A stretch of DNA of 5,236 bases, taken from an uncultured Alphaproteobacteria bacterium. GTDB lineage: Bacteria; Pseudomonadota; Alphaproteobacteria; UBA7985; CAJQQZ01. A model generated the notes under the pieces. The model ran no database searches. It saw nothing but the letters and a program-made list of their open reading frames with translations, and had not been told where the DNA came from. The position numbers and the translations under genes were made by a program. Numbering within the stretch: position 1 is the first letter of the stretch; each line of letters begins with the position of its first letter. This document shows positions 1 to 5,158 of this stretch, piece after piece. The DNA lies in contig CAJQQJ010000086.1 in the NCBI GenBank assembly GCA_905480445.1, forward strand, positions 1 to 5,236. Reading direction: 5' to 3'.

Positions 1-255
1 AAGCTCTGGTGTGCCGGACGGATAGCTCAAACCCTTTTCTGGGTGCTGGTCGGCCAGGTAGGTGACGATTGCTGCAGTATCCTGAACCAAATTCTCACCA
101 TGACGAAGTGCCGGAACTTTACCGGATGGATTGGCGGCGCTCATCACTTCGGAATGGGGACCGGCAATCGTGAAATCGTATTCTTGCTCTAGCTCTTCAA
201 GCGCCCAAGTGACGCGAAGTGAGCGAGTTTGTGGGCGACCGATAATTTCGTACAT
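1..255 (-). CDS. Glutathione S-transferase family protein, N-terminal part (runs off the left edge)
   Basis: An uninterrupted minus-strand frame of 85 codons runs from an ATG at 255-253 to the window edge with no stop, so the C-terminal part lies outside. The translation begins MYEIIGRPQTRSLRVTWALE and has the order of a GST thioredoxin-fold domain: a beta strand, a TRS segment (residues 10-12) where the catalytic or glutathione-contacting Ser/Tyr usually sits, an LEELE helix end, then NPSGKVPAL (42-50) with the cis-proline at P48, and QDTAAIVTYLAD (58-69), equivalent to the E/D-S/T motif that binds the gamma-glutamyl group of glutathione. A Shine-Dalgarno AAGGA lies a few bases upstream of the ATG, which supports this start. 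GSTs are cytosolic and conjugate, reduce or isomerise electrophiles with glutathione; the substrate cannot be told here. The gene lies downstream of the ring-cleaving dioxygenase on the same strand, 239 bases away. The family call is firm; the subclass is unknown. Confidence 0.9.
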   Translation of the reverse strand, partial: MYEIIGRPQTRSLRVTWALEELEQEYDFTIAGPHSEVMSAANPSGKVPALRHGENLVQDTAAIVTYLADQHPEKGLSYPSGTPEL

Positions 256-494
256 GGGGCTTCCTTTGATTTCCTCGTGATCAGGTTTCAAAAGGAAATG
301 GTTCAGTTCAGACCATTAGTCAATGTTCGAAAGCAAAAGCGTGCAATGAACACCGCTGTCATCCTAATCGATCGAAGTGAGTGGAAGGATCTATTGCAGG
401 ATTGTCGATCTAGATCTTTCGGTTCGCTTTCGCTCTCTCAAGATGACTGCGAGTTCTAGTGCTATTCTCAACAGCAGCCTTCAACACCAGCCCC

Positions 495-1427
495 TCAATC
501 AATGATCGGCTGCAGGCTTTGTTCCAATTGAGAGCGCAGATGTTCGTGTTGCTTAGGCAGCTTAAGGGCCAGTCCTAAGTCGTCAGGTTGCTCGTCGCGG
601 CCAAAACCTGGTGCGTTGGTGGCGACTTCGAAGAGGACACCACCGGGAGAACGGAAGTAGATTGACTTGAAATAGTCCCGATCCATAACTTTGGTGACTT
701 GATAACCGGTGTCTTTCAGGGCGCTTTGAACTTCTTTTTGCGCGGCCTCATCTTCGACTGCGAAGGCCACGTGGTGAACAGAGCCTGCACCTTGCTGAGC
801 CTCCGCAACGGCAGGCAGGGTTTCCAGATCAATCAGATTAGCGCGGTTACCGTTTTCAATGGCGAAGCGCTGTACTGAGCCTTCTTTCGCGATGCACTGG
901 TAACCCATGAACTTCAACAGCTCAATCGTTGCTCGTTGTTTTTGCAGGCGCAAGGACACGGAATGAAAACCACCAATGGCGGCGAGGTAAGGCACGCCAT
1001 TTCCGGTCCAAGGATCGGCCGTGGTTCCCTCGGCTTCTTCGAGGGCAAAGTAGTCGCCGTCTGGTCCTTGGAACGCGAGACGTTTCTTTCCAAAAAGGTT
1101 CGTTTTACCCAGGATCGGCGCATTGAAATCACTGAGCCTTTGTTCCCAATAACCCAAAGAGCCGATGGGGATGGTGAAAGCAGTTGTACCAACTTCGCCT
1201 GTACCGGGTGAGCCTTGAGTGCGGTTGGGAAAGGGAAAGTAGGTCACGATTGAACCAGGACTGCCGGCACCATCGCCGTAATAGAGATGGTAGATATCCG
1301 GCCGATCAAAGTTGACGGTTTTCTTAACGCGCCGCATGCCCAAAGCTTTTGTAAAGAAATGGTTATTTCTTTGCGGATCACTGGCAATTGAGGTCACGTG
1401 GTGAAGGCCTTGGATTTGCTGCAGCAT
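495..1427 (-). CDS. VOC-family ring-cleaving dioxygenase (MhqO/PcpA/LinE-like)
   Basis: This 310-residue protein has two vicinal-oxygen-chelate modules. Module one starts at LQQIQGLHHVTSIASDPQR and contains YHLYYGDGAGSPGSIVTYFP (about 46-65). Module two runs from GGFHSVSLRL (about 152) to the DRDYFKSIYFRSPGGVLFEV segment (about 249-268). By family alignment the Fe(II) ligands are H10 (second His of GLHHVT), H219 (second His of VHHVAF) and E267 (LFEVAT); all three are present, so the enzyme should be active. Relatives open the ring of hydroquinones, chlorohydroquinones or catechols with O2; Bacillus MhqO belongs to a quinone-stress regulon. The exact substrate is unknown. The frame is open up to a start at 1499, but that would add 24 residues the family lacks. 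The ATG at 1427-1425 places GLHHVT at the usual distance and has AGGA six bases upstream. Length is typical of the family. The cytosolic enzyme is transcribed toward the GST gene. Confidence 0.92.
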   Translation of the reverse strand: MLQQIQGLHHVTSIASDPQRNNHFFTKALGMRRVKKTVNFDRPDIYHLYYGDGAGSPGSIVTYFPFPNRTQGSPGTGEVGTTAFTIPIGSLGYWEQRLSDFNAPILGKTNLFGKKRLAFQGPDGDYFALEEAEGTTADPWTGNGVPYLAAIGGFHSVSLRLQKQRATIELLKFMGYQCIAKEGSVQRFAIENGNRANLIDLETLPAVAEAQQGAGSVHHVAFAVEDEAAQKEVQSALKDTGYQVTKVMDRDYFKSIYFRSPGGVLFEVATNAPGFGRDEQPDDLGLALKLPKQHEHLRSQLEQSLQPIID

Positions 1428-1433
1428 TCTCAT

Positions 1434-1440
1434 TCCTGTG
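1434..1440 (-). promoter_or_regulatory. Ribosome binding site that decides the dioxygenase start
   Basis: On the minus strand the sequence CACAGGA ends six bases before the ATG at 1427-1425. The in-frame ATG at 1433-1431 abuts the AGGA and is too close to use it, and no comparable site was seen before the start at 1499. This favours the 310-residue product. Confidence 0.6.
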
Positions 1441-1646
1441 TTAACTCCCGCAAGTTTAGCTCGTTTAAAGGAAGCTAGAAGCCCTTGATTTTGCAACAAC
1501 TGTTAACCAAGGAGAAACAATAGTAACCTGAATGTGAAACAATGAGAGGTGACGACGGGATCGAGCAATTCATTGCCTCTCTGAAAACTCTGACATCAGG
1601 GTATTGCAGACAGTCGGGATCGTATCTATGAGCCCAGTCTCATGAA

Positions 1647-1691
1647 ATTGGCTTTAACCCTTGATCCCCTAGATCCGAATCTGAAGCCAAT
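1647..1691. repeat. Inverted repeat able to form a stem-loop
   Basis: ATTGGCTT (1647-1654) is the exact reverse complement of AAGCCAAT (1684-1691), with 29 bases between. The intervening sequence holds a small inner inverted pair, GATC-N5-GATC. No T-run follows, so it is not an ordinary intrinsic terminator. It could be an operator, an RNA structure or coincidence. Confidence 0.4.
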
Positions 1692-1786
1692 CTGGGACCA
1701 GTAAAATGAGGGAGCTTATGTTGATGTTGCTTTGGAAGGAATCGTCGATTTGTTGGAGTTGAAGTTTCTGCTTTTGACCAAAATGC

Positions 1787-1795
1787 TGTTATGCT
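1787..1795 (+). promoter_or_regulatory. Putative extended -10 promoter of the flavoprotein gene
   Basis: TGTTATGCT matches the extended -10 pattern TG-N-TATxxT. Transcription would start near 1802, giving a leader of roughly 26 bases that carries an AAGGA ribosome site (1815-1819) eight bases before the ATG at 1828. No good -35 box sits 17 bases upstream, as is common with extended -10 promoters. Predicted by eye only. Confidence 0.35.
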
Positions 1796-1827
1796 GGGTT
1801 TTGTTACGCTGAACAAGGACAGGAATC

Positions 1828-3150
1828 ATGCTGCGTAGGAAATTTCTGGCGACAACCACCTTTTCTTTAGCCGCGCCATTTATACCAAGAATGGCGCTGG
1901 CTTCAGAGCCCGACGTTGTGGTGATTGGCGCAGGCGCTGCTGGTATGGCAGCCGCAAGGGAACTGACGAAACGTGGGGTTTCAGTCACAGTCCTAGAGGC
2001 AAGCAGTCGCATTGGCGGCAGGGTCTTCACGGATCAATCAACCTTTGGTGTGCCCTTCGATGTTGGCGCCCATTGGTTGCACCGCGCCAGTCACAATCCC
2101 TTCGTCAAGTACGGCCAGAAAAACGGCTTTACCCTCTATCCCGCACCAGGCGAGCTGAGCCTCTTTGTAGGCGACAGGGAGGCAACCAGTGCCGAATACA
2201 GCGCCTACGAGAAAGCCTACGCCAAGACCAGGCGCGCCATTTCTAAGGCCGGAGGGCGTAGTAAAGACGTCAGCGCGGCCTCCGTTGCGCCTAAGCTGGG
2301 CGAGTGGCAAGACACGGTTCAGATGGCCATTGGGCCTTGGGAGATGGGCAAAGACTTCGATCATTTCTCCTGTGTCGATTGGTACAGCGGTGAAGACGGC
2401 ACAGACTGGTTCTGTAAGGAAGGTTTCGGATCGATCTGGGCTCATTCTGCCCAAGGAGTCCCTGTTTCGCTCAACACGAAAGTCAGCGCCATCGACTGGA
2501 GTGGCAAGGGTGTAGTTGTCGAGACCAACCATGGAATCTTGAAGGCCAAGGCCTGTTTGGTGACAGTATCAACCGGCGTGTTGGCCAGCGACGCCGTCAC
2601 ATTCACCCCGGCGCTCTCGACCAAGAAACAAGAGTCCTTCCACCAGATTTCCATGGGACACTATGATCACATCGCCATGCAGTTCTCTGAGAACTTCTTT
2701 GAAACCGGTGATGATGAATATCTGCTCTATAAGCTAGACTCTGAGGGGGCCAAATCACCACGCGGCATGGGCATGGTCACCAACCTTTCTGGCACCAACC
2801 TCTCGATTGGTGATGTCGGCGGTGGCTTTGCCAAGGAACTAGAGGCCGCAGGAGAAGCCGCAGCATTGGACTTCGGCCTGTCAGAGCTAAGGAAGATCTT
2901 CGGCGGCGTTGTTGACCGGACCTTCATCAAGGGCCGCTTCACCGCCTGGGGCCAGAACCCCTACACCTTGGGCTCCTATGCCTCTGCCGAACCAGGTGGT
3001 CACAAGTACCGCAAAACCCTGCGCCAAACCGTCGGTAAGCGCATCTGGTTCGCTGGTGAAGCCTGCCACAAGGAAGAATGGTCCACAGTTTCCGGCGCCC
3101 ACAAAACCGGCATCATCGCCGCAAAGCAGATCGCGAAAGCGGTGGGGTGA
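1828..3150 (+). CDS. Tat-exported FAD-dependent amine oxidase-like flavoprotein
   Basis: This 440-residue protein starts with a twin-arginine signal: MLRRKFLATT, a hydrophobic stretch to about residue 19, and a likely cleavage site after A25 (ALA/S), so it is probably exported folded with its flavin. The mature part opens with a Rossmann ADP-binding motif, GAGAAG at 34-39, with E57 to bind the ribose, followed by RIGGR (61-65) and DVGAHWLH (78-85), as in the flavin monoamine/polyamine oxidase superfamily. The C-terminal FAD motif FAGE (408-411) and SGAHKTGIIAA (422-432) close the FAD domain, and WGQNPYTLGSYAS (374-386) is the conserved segment near the flavin. There is no cysteine at the position of the covalent-flavin Cys of MAO-A/B, so FAD should be non-covalent. 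Oddity: where MAO, PAO and LSD1 have the active-site lysine near flavin N5, this protein appears to have H281 (GHYDHIAMQF). Its substrate, perhaps an amine, is unknown. It is a single gene convergent with the HxlR regulator. Confidence 0.88.
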   Translation: MLRRKFLATTTFSLAAPFIPRMALASEPDVVVIGAGAAGMAAARELTKRGVSVTVLEASSRIGGRVFTDQSTFGVPFDVGAHWLHRASHNPFVKYGQKNGFTLYPAPGELSLFVGDREATSAEYSAYEKAYAKTRRAISKAGGRSKDVSAASVAPKLGEWQDTVQMAIGPWEMGKDFDHFSCVDWYSGEDGTDWFCKEGFGSIWAHSAQGVPVSLNTKVSAIDWSGKGVVVETNHGILKAKACLVTVSTGVLASDAVTFTPALSTKKQESFHQISMGHYDHIAMQFSENFFETGDDEYLLYKLDSEGAKSPRGMGMVTNLSGTNLSIGDVGGGFAKELEAAGEAAALDFGLSELRKIFGGVVDRTFIKGRFTAWGQNPYTLGSYASAEPGGHKYRKTLRQTVGKRIWFAGEACHKEEWSTVSGAHKTGIIAAKQIAKAVG

Positions 3151-3161
3151 TTGCACCGCGT

Positions 3162-3183
3162 ACTAACTCCCGGCTAGTTTTTT
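3162..3183 (+). terminator. Weak intrinsic terminator after the flavoprotein gene
   Basis: An imperfect hairpin (ACTA/TAGT plus CT/GG pairing around a CCC loop, 3162-3178) runs into six T residues (3178-3183), twelve bases after the TGA. The stem is short and has a mismatch. It overlaps the stop codon of the convergent HxlR gene. Confidence 0.35.
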
Positions 3184-3554
3184 GCTGCAGTATCGTATTC
3201 TTCTCGAGCCTTGTCGATTTTGACGAGATTATCCAACGCCCAGTGGCCTAGTGCACTCACCGGTTCGCGAAACGACTCTCCCATTGAGGTGAGGTTGTAT
3301 TCAACCTTGGGCGGGATCGTTGGATAGTAGGTTCGGTTAACAAGCCCATCTCGCTGAAGTTCACGTAAAGTCAGGCTCAACATCCGTTGTGAAATTCCCA
3401 GATTACGCTTCAATTCATTGAATCGAAGTGTCCCATACTGGGAAAGTGAGATGATAACGAGAACACTCCAACGGTCGCCAACACGTGACAAAACTTCATT
3501 GATGCGTTTGCAATCCGGACATTGTTCTGTGCCAAGCAAGTAAGTTCCCCTCAT
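3174..3554 (-). CDS. HxlR-family winged-helix transcriptional regulator
   Basis: The 126-residue product has the HxlR (DUF24) winged-helix layout. An N-terminal cysteine region CPDC (C12, C15) is followed by RINEVLSRVGDRWSVLVIIS (17-36, with the family's conserved Trp), then RFNELKRNLGISQRMLSLTL (44-63) including the recognition helix, RELQRDGLVNRTYYP (64-78), and the wing PPKVEYNLTSMGESF (81-95). Family members bind DNA as dimers; YodB, HypR and QorR sense quinones, hypochlorite or disulfide stress through an N-terminal cysteine, and the first Cys here sits in the matching region. The gene is divergent from the nitroreductase, the same pairing as yodB/yodC of Bacillus, so it probably represses that gene and itself. 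The start is uncertain: a TTG at 3569 with TAGG seven bases upstream would add five residues. The ATG at 3554-3552 is used because it is the commoner codon, although its ribosome site is poor. Confidence 0.9.
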   Translation of the reverse strand: MRGTYLLGTEQCPDCKRINEVLSRVGDRWSVLVIISLSQYGTLRFNELKRNLGISQRMLSLTLRELQRDGLVNRTYYPTIPPKVEYNLTSMGESFREPVSALGHWALDNLVKIDKAREEYDTAAKN

Positions 3555-3662
3555 GTAACCAAGGCTCAATATTGTGCCTACTTGTGGAAATTTCCAGTTC
3601 TGAATATACAGCCGGTTACAAATGTATACTGCTTTTTACGAATACAAACAATAGGAACTAAA
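3555..3662. promoter_or_regulatory. Shared divergent control region of the HxlR regulator and nitroreductase
   Basis: A plus-strand -10-like TATACT lies at 3625-3630 and a minus-strand -10-like TATATT at 3608-3603, each a suitable distance from its gene. Both fall inside an inverted repeat TATACA-N12-TGTATA (3605-3610 and 3623-3628), and a shorter one, TACA-AA-TGTA, lies at 3617-3626. A dimeric winged-helix protein bound here would cover both promoters. No strong -35 is seen on either side. The nitroreductase ribosome site AGGA is at 3653-3656. Confidence 0.5.
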
Positions 3663-4304
3663 ATGACGAACAGTACCCTGATCAAACAACTAAACTGGCG
3701 ATACGCGACAAAGAAAATGGACCCGACAAAGGCTGTTCCTCAGACTAAGGTCGATGCGATTGTAGAAGCTATCCGCATGGCACCAACATCAAGCGGTACT
3801 CAACCGTTTGAGCTTATCGTGGTAACCAACCCAGAGGTTAGGAGTGAAATATGCAAAGCCGCAGATGGTCAGGCCCAAATTACTGATGGATCGCATCTTT
3901 TAGTCTTTGCGGCATGGAACAATTACACAGCCGAGCGTATTGACCAGGTTACTGAATTGTCGACTGCAGAGCGTGGCGAATTGCCGATGCTAAACGCCTA
4001 TTACGAAAATCTGAAGAACAATTATCTGCCACGTGACGCTGAAGTCAATTATGCACACGCTGCTCGCCAGGCCTATATTGCGTTAGGTATTGCGCTGGTG
4101 GCAGCTGCTGAGCAAGAAATCGATAGCACGCCGATGGAAGGATTTTCCTCCGCGAAAGTCGACAAGATTTTGGACCTGAACGAGCGGGGCTTGCGCTCAG
4201 TCGTATTAATGCCTTTGGGCTATCGAGATCCATCAGCCGATTGGTTGCTGCCAATGAAAAAAGTGCGCAAGCCACGCGACACCATCGTGACACAAATCGA
4301 TTAA
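3663..4304 (+). CDS. NAD(P)H-dependent nitroreductase/quinone reductase, NfsB-like
   Basis: The 213-residue length and motif order match the FMN-dependent NfsB/FRase-I family (E. coli NfsB is 217). Residues RYATKKMD (13-20) match the N-terminal Arg/Lys segment that contacts the FMN phosphate. APTSSGTQPFELIVV (40-54) is the conserved Ser/Gln-Pro flavin segment. HAARQAYIALGIALVAAAEQ (132-151) followed by STPMEGF (155-161) corresponds to NfsB's dimer helix and VPIEGF, and LGYRDPSADW with the basic tail KKVRKPRD completes the fold. Such homodimeric cytosolic enzymes reduce quinones, nitroaromatics or flavins by two electrons. The ATG at 3663 has AGGA six bases upstream. The frame stays open back to 3522, but those 47 residues overlap the regulator's coding end and match nothing in the family. 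The divergent HxlR gene suggests induction by quinones or similar electrophiles, which is inference. hchA follows 80 bases downstream on the same strand. Confidence 0.92.
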   Translation: MTNSTLIKQLNWRYATKKMDPTKAVPQTKVDAIVEAIRMAPTSSGTQPFELIVVTNPEVRSEICKAADGQAQITDGSHLLVFAAWNNYTAERIDQVTELSTAERGELPMLNAYYENLKNNYLPRDAEVNYAHAARQAYIALGIALVAAAEQEIDSTPMEGFSSAKVDKILDLNERGLRSVVLMPLGYRDPSADWLLPMKKVRKPRDTIVTQID

Positions 4305-4336
4305 ACTAACTTTTACAAAACAACTGGCCACTAATC

Positions 4337-4349
4337 CTTTCCTGGAAAG
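4337..4349. repeat. 13-base palindrome upstream of hchA
   Basis: CTTTCC-T-GGAAAG is a perfect inverted repeat with a one-base centre in the 80-base gap between the nitroreductase and hchA. It may be a regulator site or a small hairpin in a joint transcript. It is not followed by a T-run, so it is unlikely to be a terminator. Confidence 0.4.
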
Positions 4350-4384
4350 TGATGGTTGATCCTGTAAGGATGGGACAAAGTAAC

Positions 4385-5158
4385 ATGAGTATTATACGTA
4401 AACTATTTGGAACGGCTCCAACACCAACTGATGACGGCGCGTTTAACCCCTCGCCGTTGGCCCTAAAACTGGCTACGTCATCCAAGACCGATTATGACGG
4501 CGGTGCTTATTCCGAGCCGTACGAGGGCGGGAAACTGCGAGTTCTTATGGTCTGTACCGAAGAACGCAATATGGTCATGGGCAACGGGAAAAAATTTTCG
4601 ACAGGTAACCACCCTGTAGAAATGGCATTGCCGATGCTACACTTCTTGAATGCAGGATTTGACATTGATGTTGTTACTCCTACGGGCGCGCCAGCAGTTA
4701 TCGAAATGTGGGCGATGCCAGATCGTGATGAAGATGTAAAAAAGCTGTTTCATGACTTTGCCAGTGAACTCGAAAATCCCGGTAGCCTTGCGGATTTTGT
4801 AACCAACTCTATGACCGCCGATGCGCCATATATTGGTGTTTTCATACCCGGCGGTCATGGCGCAATGCTAGGCTTGCCAGAAAATGGGGACGTCGGAAAG
4901 TTGTTACGTTGGGCACACGGTAAGGGGCTACATACAATTTCGCTATGCCACGGGCCAGGTACATTGATGGCCGCGCAAGAAGGGTCTGATTTCATCTACG
5001 ATGGATATGAAATCGCCTTGTTCCCTGATTCTGTTGATAAGCAGACACCGATGATTGGTTATTTGCCAGGTCCGATGCCTTGGATGTTAGGTGAGAAACT
5101 AAATGCTCTAGGTATGACTATCGTTAACAACAAAGCGGTGAGAACGCCGGTGCAATAA
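4385..5158 (+). CDS. hchA: HchA/Hsp31-like DJ-1 superfamily protein (glyoxalase III/deglycase type), C-terminally truncated
   Basis: The sequence follows E. coli HchA closely: GNGKKFSTGNHPVEMALP (66-83, including the active-site Glu, E79), WAMPDRDEDV (109-118), VFIPGGHGAMLGLPE (152-166), the nucleophile elbow ISLCHGPGT (C188, H189) and FPDSVDKQTPMIGYLPG (213-229, D215 completing the Cys-His-Asp triad). Family members convert methylglyoxal to lactate without glutathione and act as chaperone/deglycase. The His/Glu/His zinc ligands of E. coli Hsp31 are not conserved; the aligned residues are Leu, Asp and Phe. The protein stops at residue 257, just after GMTIVNNKAVRTP, where E. coli HchA has almost 40 more residues. 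The last codons and TAA fall in apparent insertion-sequence DNA, so this looks like a truncated gene that may or may not be functional. ATG 4385 is chosen because the product then begins MSIIRKLFG; ATG 4352 or GTG 4349 would add 11-12 residues. The gene follows the nitroreductase, possibly co-transcribed. Confidence 0.85.
   Translation: MSIIRKLFGTAPTPTDDGAFNPSPLALKLATSSKTDYDGGAYSEPYEGGKLRVLMVCTEERNMVMGNGKKFSTGNHPVEMALPMLHFLNAGFDIDVVTPTGAPAVIEMWAMPDRDEDVKKLFHDFASELENPGSLADFVTNSMTADAPYIGVFIPGGHGAMLGLPENGDVGKLLRWAHGKGLHTISLCHGPGTLMAAQEGSDFIYDGYEIALFPDSVDKQTPMIGYLPGPMPWMLGEKLNALGMTIVNNKAVRTPVQ

Larger units (their letters stand above)
1428..1827. other. 400-base intergenic region between divergent genes
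   Basis: No intact gene is visible. The part next to the dioxygenase (1428-1510) must hold its promoter; two copies of the palindrome GTTAAC lie at 1440-1445 and 1502-1507, but no convincing -35/-10 pair stands out. The middle (1542-1812) carries plus-strand frames that look partly protein-like. A short frame from ATG 1542 ends at TGA 1629-1631. A second frame runs from 1594 to 1812 with one internal TAA at 1702-1704, and its second half reads NEGAYVDVALEGIVDLLELK. This could be a decayed gene or chance. A stem-loop lies at 1647-1691, and the right end holds the promoter of the flavoprotein gene. Confidence 0.5.

Noticed and set aside
318..335. TTGACT-like -35 box on the minus strand upstream of the GST gene
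   Set aside because: No acceptable -10 hexamer lies 16-18 bases downstream, so a promoter cannot be supported.
407..416. Palindrome GATCTAGATC
   Set aside because: Ten bases of self-complementary sequence with no second copy or associated element is readily explained by chance.
229..459. Plus-strand 76-codon open frame over the GST start and the gap
   Set aside because: It begins antisense inside the GST coding region, has no clear ribosome site, and its translation resembles no family I recognise.
1428..1499. 24-residue N-terminal extension of the dioxygenase
   Set aside because: Family members begin just before the GLHHVT motif, and the ATG at 1427 has a well-placed AGGA.
1716..2030. Minus-strand 104-codon frame overlapping the flavoprotein start
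   Set aside because: It is antisense to the Tat signal and Rossmann motif of a clear gene, and its Ala/Pro/Ser-rich sequence is typical of a shadow frame.
2038..2532. Minus-strand 164-codon frame inside the flavoprotein gene
   Set aside because: It lies opposite conserved coding sequence with no recognisable domain, so it is a shadow of codon bias.
3522..3662. 47-residue N-terminal extension of the nitroreductase
   Set aside because: It overlaps the 5' end of the HxlR gene and the promoter region, and NfsB-type proteins start at the equivalent of the ATG at 3663.
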